Shown here one piece after another: positions 13,547 to 25,400 of a stretch of DNA of 64,000 nucleotides (positions within the stretch are counted from its first letter, which is position 1; every line of letters begins with the position of its first letter). Location: NCBI GenBank assembly GCA_947247005.1, contig OX365946.1:50742734-50806733 (forward strand), read 5' to 3'. The notes below the pieces were generated by a model, which made no database searches, was not told where the DNA came from, and saw nothing but the letters and a program-made list of their open reading frames with translations. Position numbers and translations under genes: made by a program. The stretch is from Spisula solida (taxonomy: Eukaryota > Mollusca > Bivalvia > Venerida > Mactridae).

Positions 13547-15294
13547 ATACTTAGACCGCGATAAGCCGCAAATAGCCAATCACAGCGTAGTATTGCCATC
13601 GTCTAAATCCCGTATTCAACACTTTTGCCCTGAATAACCTGTGACTTTGATCCTTTGTTGATTTGAGTAATAAGTACTGAATGTTATTCGATTGTTAGGA
13701 TCAAATTGCTTGGTGCGAAGCAGGCAATGCTGCACAATCAACCATCGCTGACGATAATAACTGTCGTGTATACAAAGAAATATGACGGTGTCACTATATT
13801 TGTGTACAACATTTTAAAAAATTCTGACTTGAAACAAGCCGTCTCTCATATAATTCCTTTACAAATTAAGTCATGTCGAATAGTATTCATTAAGTATTTA
13901 AACCTACTTATTTTGTAATAATAAATAATGTTGTTTCAAAGTGAAATGTTAGCTCTTTTAGACAACCACCCGTGTTAAGCGTCCAATATTGCTAAGTGAT
14001 AGAATACGGCCAGCTGGTATCGTGTATTCGTATTATTTAAGCGGCCATCGGTTTTAAGCGTCCAGCGTTGCCATGTCACTGTTTCTGTTTGAATATAGCA
14101 TGAAAGTAACTAAGGTTCAACCCTAATATGATACCTGCCATATTATTTAATTTGACGGAGATGTTTAACGTGTCATTTTTACCTCCAATCGTTCTAATAT
14201 AAATGTATATAAATGTATTGGCATTTTTTTCACTTACAAATGTCATATTATTTCTTCAATGATATTTTTCACATGTGTGCCAATTAAACATGAACAATTG
14301 TACATTGCCCGTATATACATGTATACTGTCAACAGCTGCTGTGATTATCACGAACACATGTAATTTAAATATTAGTCGATTTTCTGAGCGAGTACTATAA
14401 GAAGTCCTTTCATAAAAACAAATATAATATTTGTAATATGTAATAAAGTCAGCATGAATATCATCGAACTTTGATCAAACTCTAACAAACAAGGCATTTA
14501 TCGCGGTTTTATAAAAGATCAACGTTTTTGGTAGGCAACAAAATAACCCGAGCGAAGAGAACGAATATATGCTGGGAATTAACAGTGGGTAATAAAATAA
14601 GTTACAGAGAGATATTATGCGATATGTATCGGTAAAAAATGGAAATAATAAATAATATTTTTTACAAAAACATCAAAAAGGGCCGAAATCTGTTTAAAGC
14701 AAATTCTTTCAAATTACATCATTGGACAGATAATATATTTTCATAAACGAAGCCGTTCGCACACGGATGATGTGATTTTTATTAAAATAGTAAACGACCT
14801 GACAGTGTAACGACTATTTCCCATTCCTTCTTTATTCTATATGAATGGTAGTGACAATAAAAACATTAAAAAGGACCAACATGTTTTTATTTTTCCAAAT
14901 TAAGACTGCTTGAAAGATGAATAATTAAACTAAATCACCCCGTTTGCGTACAGTCGATAGTTATAAGTTTATTAATTTATAATCGTTTTTTCTAAATCTC
15001 CACTCTGTAACTCTATATAGATCTGAGCGTCTTATCTGTCGCTCTCCATGGGATCCAAAGTTGGACATGTTCTCCGTCAAACTATTGGCGAATCTGAAAT
15101 TTTCTCTCTTTGAATCGGACATTTTCTCTCTACTAAACGAAACTTTTCTCTATCTATGTACCGACGAATCGGAAATTATGTATATACCGAGCTATTTAGA
15201 GTAATTACATGACATAACTTGTTTAATTTCAAAATATCATAATTCACGATTCAATTAATATACTAGTACTTAGTTGTTTTATTCCTAAATAGTA

Positions 15295-15625
15295 CATTTT
15301 TATTTATATGCTTTTATTTATCCTGGCCACCGGAAATTCATATGGGCGAGGACCCCAAGAAGAGGTTAATCACACACTTTAGTTTTTGGGGGATAGTTTA
15401 TGATACAGAAGATGCCCCAGTTCAAGAAGCATCCCTGGTTCTTTTACGTGCCGATGTAAAGCATCATACACGGGTCATCGCTTAACGTCCCGTCTGGAAG
15501 ACTTAATAGTTTTGTTAGGTGGAAAAAACTCAAAAGCATTTCTGTTTTTGATCCGGTTGGATTAGGGATCAAACCCACAACTCAGAAGTCAGAGGCCTTT
15601 ACCATTAGACCACGTTTCCACCTTA
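15295..15625 (-). repeat. tRNA-derived SINE, minus strand
   Basis: Read on the minus strand, a tRNA-like head holds an A-box-like GTGGTCTAATGG and a B-box-like GGGTTTGATCC (near 15560-15620). A body follows with GGCACGTAAAAGAACC, and then an A/T-rich tail (aataaaagcatataaataaaa). The motif 'gcac-taaagaacc' also occurs in the SINEs at 34800 and 45011, so they may share a central domain. It lies inside the 6.3-kb element. Confidence 0.65.
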
Positions 15626-16566
15626 AAAATCGTACATTGTCGTAGGGACCCTATATATACACAAGGATGTGTTTCAAGGCGTTAAATCGTGACTAACCTG
15701 TCGACCAATCACAGCTGTCCTATACAGAATTGTCGATATTGAAAAATCCCACGAAATCGTAGACACAAAAATGATATGTCGATTATTAACAGATTCGAAA
15801 ATTATAATTGCACTGAAATGAAAGTATGAATTTAGGATTTTCATAATCCAAATCAAGTTAAATACCATTCGTTGAAATAGGTGTGATCAACACGCTAATC
15901 GCTCTCTTATACCACCATACAGGCCATTTTTCAACTTACGGAACTTATTTTTACCATTACATAATACATCCCTGCTCGTGATAGACATAGTTTTATGCAT
16001 ATTAATTAATGCATTTTTTTAACAACGTTTGTATCTGAATTCAAAATACGCCTATTCGCCGTGTGTTCAGTAACCATTTTATTATTTTTCAATAGTTATA
16101 TAGTAATTCTCCAAATGTATAAAGGTAAGTTATCTAAATCTTACTTTTACCATTACATAATACATCTCGGTATATATAGGGTCCCTAGTTGGCGCATTGG
16201 ATATTATTAACTTTTATACTTCCGTTTCGTTACTTTTCGTTCAATTCGTAAAATATTTCCGATGCGTGTTTGTTAGTTGTAAACAATAACAGTCATGGAA
16301 TCGGAACCATCGATCTAAAAACGAAATACCTGAAATATAACTTATGACAAGTTAAATGGTAGATAAATTGATTGTTTCATGTAGTAAAATACATCTAGAC
16401 CAGATTGCAACCGTTTCCCGGCCCGGTGATGCGTTAAATAGTGGATTCCTGTAGGGGCCGGAAAAAAGCGTTGCCAACCTGTCTATTATATATAGTAATG
16501 ACGGGAAGATGGGGAATTTCAAAACTCTGTATTTTGTGATATAATTTCTTAGGCCTGTGCTATGAC

Positions 16567-18492
16567 ATTTATTTGTTTAATTCTGCTCTTCTATCAGATA
16601 TGACTGTGTTAAGTAATTACAATTTGTTAGAATGTAACTGAGCTATACATTGATATGAAGACAGGATCGATATATTATTATTTGCTTAATTCCGGATGGT
16701 TCTACACTGAGGTATCAGGTATGTAACTTTTGTAAATTACATGTATTTGAATTAATTTGATTCTCAAACCTGCAAGTCCACCTTTCAAGATGTGCTTTAC
16801 TTATCTTAAAATATGTTTTTTTTCGATTTTGATGATTTGTGAATCTAGAATCTTGACACCGGCAGCAAAACGCGAATGAATCCGAATGTTGTCATAAGGT
16901 TTATTAAGTAAGTTTGTAGCATTAGCACTGTGTGCTCATATTTATCAGAAATATTTTGCTTGTCGGTCTTAAATTTTGCGACCCACAGTATCGCTACTAA
17001 ATTGTAACTTTTAATGAAGCTGAAATTTATACAGGACATGTTTTAGTGAATTGCTCCGAACCGTAGCATAACATATTGCGGTTAACGATATGCGCCGTTG
17101 CCCAAATAACAAAAAATACACAATTTTGTCACTTAGGTAAGAGCTGTGATGATTTGCTTTTGAAAGGAGACGGCGCCGAGTCGTCTATATTTCATCCAGG
17201 TCGGTCAATTATTAGGAAAGTTACAAGCAAAAATGTTACCTGAATCGAGGCGGTTTGTTGACAAAATTGGCTCCGAACATTAGCATCTGGTCACGTGGGT
17301 TCCCCACAGTGATTAGGTTATGAGTATTAATGATTGGAGTCAGGGTGGCATTGTATGCGCCCAGTACGGGTTTCACACCAGGTCCTTGAATGTCAATAGT
17401 ATTACGATGTATGTCAATAGTGGGTAACATCCTTCTCATTTGTATGAACAACATGTGCACATTAGTGTATTATTTTTAATCGTCAGACAGCATTGGGGTA
17501 TAGTGCGCCCAGCATAATGTAAAGGCGGGGACATTTGGTATAGTCAACAAAGGTGGATTAAAATTATGTGCACGGTTTATCAATGATGTTTTGGGTACAT
17601 TACTGATCTATTTATTTAAGTGATTTGAAAAACCAATTTTGCCACAGTCGACCAAACCGATTCATGTTTGTAAATATCACATTATCATGTTATCCTGGGC
17701 AGACTATACCGATCTTACAACGATCCTCTTCATTTACAAACGCTTAGCAAGTACATCCTGAACTAATATATGACTAAATGTCAAAAAGTATGTTTAGTTT
17801 TATGACGTGAACTTTTGAGAACGCTGGAGAGACTATTACATACAACACAAAAGTAACTTTAAAAAGTCTTAAATGCCAAATATAATACATGTACTAGTAG
17901 ATCAGACAACTAAATACAATGTCATGGATATAGTTTCTCAAATACAACAACTGTGTTACATCTGTACTGGGTGGACCACGTGAATAGAGCACTTTTAAAG
18001 AAGTCGCACATACGAGGTAATATAGGTTAAGCTTCTTGAATTTAACCACCCCATAGTATTTTGAGCTGAAGTACAAAAAAGAAATAACTATCGGTGTCGA
18101 TCAATATAAGTTGTAATAAAATGGTTGTAAATATATTGATTTAAAATCGATATGAAATAAACATGTTTGGTTATGAACATGCCATGATTGTATATTTTTC
18201 GTTTATCAATAACGTTTTGTATAGACCCATGTAGTTAAGAAACATTGTCCTAAAATTTTATCGCTAATAGTGAATCTGAGTATCTACGTATGCCTACATT
18301 TAACATTTGACGATAAACAACTTTTTCAAATGACAGGGTTTAACAAATAAAGATCTACCTGACTCTACAGGATGGTTTACTAATTGTATAAAAATTGTTG
18401 GAGCTATTCATCGGCTGTATGTTTATGGTCTTTGGATTCACAGATTGTGTGACGTAATTTCCCTACCTAACCAAGAATTTGTGTTATGGATA
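16567..18492. other. Intergenic DNA, mostly unannotated
   Basis: The only structure I see between the 6.3-kb element and the repeat at 18493 is the exon-like segment at 17240-17384 on the minus strand. The rest is AT-rich and lacks long open frames. Confidence 0.4.
17240..17384 (-). CDS. Orphan exon-like segment, unknown protein
   Basis: On the minus strand an open segment is bounded by an acceptor (ATTCAAG before 17384) and a donor (CAG/GTAACA at 17240). It would be a 145-nt exon entered in phase 1 and left in phase 2. It encodes 48 residues containing GPGVKPVLGAYNATLTP and GNPRDQMLMFGANFVNKPPR. The composition looks like real protein and differs from the surrounding AT-rich frames, but I do not recognise the family. 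I found no partner exon within several kilobases on that strand. It could be one exon of a gene with very long introns, a captured exon, or a chance open frame. Confidence 0.3.
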
Positions 18493-19044
18493 GGGGAGAC
18501 CCGGCGGGGAAAGTTGGAACTCGTGGTAAGTCGGAACAAGGGCGAAAACATGTTTGAATGATTGATTCTCACACTACGGTATTATGTATAAGAACTACAT
18601 GAGCGGTATCAACTATCTGAGAACGTTGAAAAGACGGAATTACTGTAAACGTGTAAGTTGGGGAGGAATATTCAATTTTAAGCTTCGATAGTAAAAAATC
18701 TCAACGTGTTCATAATTTGTTCCACACCCTATGTGCGTAAAGATTTCGATGATCCCTATTTATAATACAATAGCAGTATGTACGCGCTGTTATTTGAAAC
18801 TCTGGATTCTGGTCCTCTGTCATTAGAATTATTCTGCCGTCGACGGGGCAAATCGGAACATTGCACCTTATTACTTTGGACGTTCATATTTTGATAATCG
18901 TTCACTCAATTAAGAAGTGAGTTGATGTTCTGTGAGTAGATTCCATGCTTGATAAAATATACGTAATTAATTTGTAGAATTGTGCAATTTGTGAGAACTA
19001 TTTGGTAATAACAAATTTTTGTTCCTACTTGCCCCGGTCTCCCC
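18493..19044. mobile_element. Inverted-repeat element with GGGGAGACC ends, flanked by TA
   Basis: The left end reads GGGGAGACCCGGCGGGGAAA and the right end is the inverse of GGGGAGACCGGGGCAAGTAG; TA lies outside each (18491-18492, 19045-19046). The 'gg(c/g)aa-t-ggaac' motif recurs inside (about 18510-18540, 18845-18860, 19020-19035). About 550 bp, no transposase. It ends roughly 220 bp upstream of the duplicated copine 5' end. Confidence 0.65.
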
Positions 19045-19263
19045 TAGTCGCTGGTGGTTGCTTTATGAACTATTTATAGCATAAGTAATTTAATCAACTA
19101 TTTATATCGCACTCGGTAATTTTCGTTTTCAAAATAGAGCAGAATTTCCTTCCAACATGCTTTGTATTTAAATACCTACAAAATGCCGATGTTTCGACGG
19201 CAGTTATGTTAAATGTCAGCTGCTTGTTTCAGGCAACTACTCCCATCTAAATTACGCCGATAT

Positions 19264-19437
19264 TTGAGTGGCTTTGTGAGTCATTTTAATTTTCTTTTCT
19301 TTTTCAGACAACTTGTCGCAATGAGTGTTTCATCACCATATAGCACAATGGATGTTGAGTGGCTTTGTGAGTCATTTTAATTTTTCTTTTCTTTCTCAGC
19401 AGACTTGTCGTAATGAGTGTTTCAGCATACAGTCATT
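19264..19437 (+). repeat. 90-bp tandem duplication of copine acceptor and start codon
   Basis: Two copies begin at 19264 and 19354. Each has TTGAGTGGCTTTGTGAGTCA, a pyrimidine tract, an AG acceptor, 'acttgtcg' and then ATGAGTGTTTCA. Copy 1 has its ATG at 19321 and runs only 19 codons (MSVSSPYSTM...) to TAA at 19378-19380. Copy 2 has its ATG at 19413 and opens into the copine. Confidence 0.8.
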
Positions 19438-22400
19438 TAACCGGAAGTACAATAGAGCTGTTGATCAGCTGTACCGATCTGGCTGATCTTGATGACTTCA
19501 CGAAATCAGACCCGATGTGTGTTCTATTTTACAAACAGTACGGACAGTGGGTGGAATTTGGTCGCACAGAGGCAATACGTAATACTCTGAATCCAAAGGT
19601 AAGAACATGTTCCCGTGTGTTAGTTTCTCTTGTCAAGTTAAGGGTGTATTGGGATTCAATGTAACTTTCAACCAAAAACGTTAAGTATAAAAGATGACTA
19701 TTGACTGCTTTTTTTAGACTAAACATACTATACTATACTACATGTACATTTATATTTGTCCTTCTGTATTGTCCTGCATAAAACCACAGGTAACTGTATC
19801 ATTACATGTAACTGTAACTGTATCATTAATAAAGAGTAAACAAACAAAAAAATATTTTTATTAAATTTTTACTCTTTATCAATGATACAGTTACCTGTAC
19901 ATAAGACCGCCTCGTTTCTTTAAAAAAAACACATTTACAATTATATCTGTTGAGTGTATCTTAGTGTGTTGACTTTGTGATGTGGTTTGTTGTTTGACTG
20001 ACCTGAGCAGCAGGTTGTCGGAATGGGATGTCGTGTTCTGCCTTTCCTGTCCCATTTATTATTATCTTTTTGCTTCTTTCAGGTTAAATTTAGTTCCCGA
20101 CTCTTCACACCATTTACCCTACAAATACATGACATTGTACTAATTAAGTGACTTAGCTCCAGATTTTAAATTGAACAAATCTAGAAAAATTGCTTCAAAA
20201 CTTGAATTTTATGGAATCGGTCGTTCGACGACATCAACTTTAATTTTATCCCTAGAACTTTAATGATCAGATAATCTAATAAGATTTATATACCATTTAC
20301 AGTTCGTGGAAACATTTATGATGGAGTTTGACCCAGCACTGCAATATAACTTGATGTTCAGCGTTTATGACATAGATAACAGGTACTAGTAATTGCTTTC
20401 AATGTCATATCAAGTGTTTGATTTTTAACATACTACTTGTATCTACCAACAATGTATTCGAAAAACATTATCCTCTATAACCACTGAGTCAATGATTTCG
20501 AGACTTTACAGCCGAACGGTAGTTATGCGAATCTCTATTAAAGTTCCTATTTATGTACTAGTATATTGGTGATTAATTAATATGGCCATAAAAATCAAAA
20601 GAAAGAAATTTCAATATTTATGACCGTACTTATTCAGTTGATCATAATCACGATAATGTATAAAGTTTAACAAATGACGATAGTTACTAAAGTACATGTA
20701 CCACAATACATATTGTGTTGGTATTTCAGTTCGACGGATTTAAGACGCCATGATTTTGTTGGATCTGTTGAGACGACATTATACGACCTATTGGATTCAT
20801 ATAAAGATATGTGTACGGTTTGCAAGACCCTCCGTGTTGCAGGTAGCAAACATTCTCTACATACTACTAGTATATATATTCTTATTTCTTACATGTCCAA
20901 ATCAACCATGTTTCTAGTACGCTATAATGTGCCAGTTATTAGGTTGTGAGACCTTTTCACTGCCAGTGCACGTCCATTACTCTCAACAAGCGGAACGCGG
21001 AATATCCATAATTCCGATTATCACTCTATATAAACTGTACACGTAGTTGGTTAGGTTAGGTTAATTAGACGGTAGTATCCGAGGTTGCACGTATCTGGAT
21101 TATTTGACTTGTACTTCCTGCATGCATTCATTTCAATCGTGAAAGTTCGGTCATTTCCGTTTGTCTCCGGTCAATATTTCAATGCATACACATGATACAG
21201 GCCGAGGTGATCAGAATCAATGGCATTGGAACAACTTCAGGGCTTTCAGCGCTTTGATTGTCTGTCGTGCTCACTTCACTCAGTTTTGACCCAATATTTA
21301 TTTGTTTTGGTTGTTTTCAATAGGAGCATCAAAAGCACGTGGAATCATCAGTATAACATCGGAATTAGTGAAACGGTCACGTGATAAAGTATCGCTGCAC
21401 GTGGGTGGACACAAACTCGTCAAGAGTGGTAAAATCATAACAACAAAGGTATTATACCTTCAGTATTCATTTCTTTTATATGATCATAATTATTTTACAT
21501 ATTTATATACGAAACTATACGATTACATTCGAACAGAGTTGAAAATCCAATATTTTCAAGCTAACACGATTTGATAATTGAGTTGAAATGCTAATTCGAT
21601 TTAAATAAAACATGTAAACTATCTCTTTTGAAAATTGTATTGTAATGTGTCAGGTGACATAAAATTATACACCATCTGTGTTTTTTTTCATTATGTAGAC
21701 AGTGAATGTGCGTGTATATACGTATATACAAATCAATATTCACGTTTGAATAGAGACATTTTGATTATGTGGCGTTGGCATGCAAATATTGGTTGTTTAA
21801 AACTGTTTAAATAATTAGGACACCTCTCGTAATGGAGATTTGTACAACTCTCTCTCTACTCTCTCTTTATATGACATTTCAGCCGGATGTATATTTAGAA
21901 ATCTCAAGAAATATAGACAACGTCTCCTTTCATCCTGTATTTAGAACAGAAACGATCCGTAAAACACAAAACCCAAGGTGAATATGTTATGCATGTTATG
22001 CCTACACGCGCGATAGTGTCTCTTATTTTGCTAAACAGAACAAAATAATCAAAACAGGGATCGTGTATCTTTAAATATTTGAGTACTTCGACTTCCTTTT
22101 TTGCAACCATAAGATTTTAATTAGATTTAATTAATAACTACAGATTAGATGTTCTTTTTCTGAAGCATGACATGATAAACACTTTGATGCCATTCTCTCC
22201 ACAGATGGCGCCCTCTAGAAATAAGTTTACAGCGATTTTGTAATGGTGACTGGGACCGACTTATAGAACTTGCTGTTTGGCATCATAGGTAAACAATTAC
22301 AAATGTCTTATCTCTTATTCCTCTTCGTGTACTTGGACACATAAGGCTGATGTCAGCTGTCTCCAATTTGGTCTGTCCCTGGCTATCTTTTCTGCTAGTA

Positions 22401-25400
22401 CAATTACAAATTGTATTTCCATATATTGATATATTGTCAAATGTCAATGAGTCCGTTTTATAGATATTCCTATGATAAAATTGTTCGAAAGAATTTTGAT
22501 AAAAGGGGTCCATAGTGTACCTTGGATGACGAAGGTGATGACGTTGTATGTTTGCATACTACAGTTGTTGATGATGGAGTTGTTGTTGTTGCAGTTGGTG
22601 ATGCAAAGAAATGAAAATACTATTCCAAAGAAGTGTAACCACGGAGTCATAGTATTCGTCATTGTATGAGTTTTTTCTTAATATTATCTTATGTGGTCTA
22701 CAAAAAAGCATCTGTAATACAAAAAGAATGTTCTTTAGAAAGTGTTAAAGGGGTATTACATAAATTCTATTATATATAATTCATTAATCTAATTTCGTGA
22801 AATATATTTACTTGGGTAAAACATTTTTTATTTCGTGTTGAATTTGGTTACTTTAAGAGGAATATTGTGTTTAAGACAAATGTCGCGGTGGACAAAAATA
22901 CGTTCCATAAAGTAGCTAATGTATTTATTGTTTTTTTCCCAGTGGATCTGGAGATTATAAAATGCTTGGTAGAAAAGTCACAACATTGAGAGAGTTGAAA
23001 ATTATCAAATCGTAAGTACTGTCCAGTTAGGATAATAATCGAGTATGGAAGCCCTGGAGGGCACTTTTGACTTATGACTTGTGACTTATAACTTGTGACC
23101 TGTGACTTAGGAGTTGTGGCCAAACAAACTATAAATATAATTATTTGCATGCTTTATTTTTCCCTTACGTGCAACAATATCGTGGATAAAAACGGATGAT
23201 ACGTGAATCGGATTTTTATATTTTCAGCAAGACAGGTGAGTCAGTTTTAGTTGTTTGATTAAATAACAATTGTTAACGGATTTAAAATCATTCTACTACA
23301 TAAGAATTAGGTTTAAATTTCTTCTTTATCGATATGTTATTGCATACAAAGTTAGAATATATTTCCAACTTTTTTATTGTAATTTTAGCGTCACAATCCT
23401 GACGAATCTTTTGGTTAAAGGGAGGGAATAGAATGACCAGTGTAATTAAAATGTTTGTTTGTTTTTGCAGGTGGAGATAATGAAATATATGTCGTGGAAT
23501 CCTGAAAATATCTCTTGTGGAATATTGCATAAAAGCTGAGAACAACTACTGTAATGGACAGAAATGCATATACGCACAAGTTGAGCATAAATATTATTGT
23601 CTCGTTATGAACCTACATATACTCAAATGGAAGTTATGGTTGATATAGTCGACAGAGAAATACAAACCGATCTGGACTGAGTGACACACAATAAGAATGT
23701 TTATGGTATAGGATCCCTAAAACCCTGTACCATGATAGAGTTCGACACCAAAACCTTGATGATATACATGTACTCCAATTGATTTTGAGATGTTGGAAGG
23801 GCGTGTTTTTAATTCCAAACAGAAGTTCACCAATTTACAGCATATGCCATGATTTAAAATATTTGTATAACTAAGTATGGCATGTTCTTAGTCAGTATTG
23901 TTATGCCGAGCCACTTTAGTATATTAATTTTATGTGTATGTTGCTCTATTAATTTTGACACTAATATGGTTATAACGTCTGGTTTATTTCTGCATTTCAA
24001 TTAAGATTTTGACTTGTGACTTGTGACTTGTAACTTGTGACTTGTGACTTGTGACTTGAGACTTGTGACTTGTGACTTGTGACTTAAGACTTGTGACTTG
24101 TGACTTGTGACTTGTGACTTGAGACTTGTGACTTGTGACTGATGACTTGTGACTTGAGACTTGTGACTTGAGACTTATAACTTGTGACTTGAGACTTGAG
24201 ACGTGTAAAATACATTCTACCTTTGATAAAATTATAGACAGCAAACTATATCATAATAAGTGTTATTATAATCAATGTTGTAATTTAATATGAGTTTGTT
24301 ATCCTTCGTTTGTTATCAGTATCCATTGAAGCCAAACTCTTGGAATGATATTTAATCATGAAATTGACAGTGTTTTTGGTCTTTGCTTTATATTGTATAC
24401 AGAGTTAACACAAATGCAGTATTATGTTGTAAATGATGAACGGTAGACAAAAACACATTTGCAAATGACAACTTTGAGTCTGTTGCATTACATGTATTTC
24501 AAAACATGACAAAATGGCGTATTATTTCTAAACATGTCTGTCCGACATTACATCTATGAAATTAAACGTATACGCATACTATAAAGCTATTCTGAAAAGC
24601 TTAGTTCGTAGGCGCCATAAATGTAAATGTATTGATATCCACTACTTGGAATTGTCCGGAAAACCTTATAATGTTCTACTTCACCATTATGTTACATAAC
24701 ACAATCACATTCAAAATCTATTCTAGCCCATAGTGTCACACAATTGCCAAGTTTACATTTGAGCCGGTTGCTTTGCTGGGTTTAAAGACTATATAGGTAA
24801 ATAGGTTTGCGCCACATCATTTGTCGAACCAACGCACCGAACAAACACACACAGCACGGATATTCAAGTTTCTTCACCTGGAAAAATAAAGAAGAACATA
24901 TAATTCTTATTACTTAAACAAAACTTAAAATCTAATTCATTGCACCATGTATGATCCGAACTATCTGTCTCAAATGAGACGCACAAATAATAGCGAAAAG
25001 GAAGCAAACCATTATAATTCTGTATGTACATGTACACGTATAATACACAACTATGCCATGTGACATTATGCTATTACATGAACGGTATTCTAGTTAATGG
25101 TGTTAACAATTAAGAATAACGGTTCGATGCCTTCAACAATGACGATTTCATTCAAACAAAACTAATGCCGACTTACCTGACTCACTATAGACTATTATTA
25201 GGTAATTCCGATTCAGACAGCATCCTTCACCATCCACACAGCCCAAGGAAGTGCGCGCAGATTTATTTATAGAATGTAAGTCACAAGTCACAAGTCACAA
25301 GTCATAAGTCACAAGTCATAAGTCACAAGTTCTAAGTCACAAGTCATAAGTCACAAGTCCCAACACCTAAGTCAAAAGTGCCCTCCAGGGCTTCCATAAT

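Larger units (their letters stand above)
10255..16559. mobile_element. 6.3-kb non-autonomous element with 271-bp terminal inverted repeats
   Basis: The left arm 10255-10525 and right arm 16289-16559 are inverted copies differing at only a few positions; both begin CACAGGCCTAAGAAATTATA read inward. The heptamer CTATGAC flanks both ends directly (10248-10254 and 16560-16566), a target-site duplication. No open frame inside exceeds about 120 codons and none looks like a transposase, so the element appears non-autonomous. It holds smaller insertions: a MITE at 12675-12851, a SINE at 15295-15625, imperfect palindromes near 11238-11335 and 13451-13546, and iterated CCGATTCGCC motifs. The CA start loosely recalls hAT ends, but a 7-bp duplication is not the usual 8 bp, so the superfamily is undetermined. 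The similar arms suggest a fairly recent insertion. Confidence 0.85.

Noticed and set aside
23221..23500. Possible 8-nt micro-exon (near 23228-23235) and following exon (near 23471, ending TGA) that would give copine an alternative short C-terminus in frame
   Set aside because: Both lie inside the inverted-repeat element at 23044-25398. Exon 7 joins exon 8 at 26008 in the right frame with good copine similarity without them. The short form would lack the whole vWA domain.
23984..24244. 86-codon minus-strand frame rich in SQVTSHK repeats
   Set aside because: It is a translation of the GACTTGT heptamer array, not a gene.
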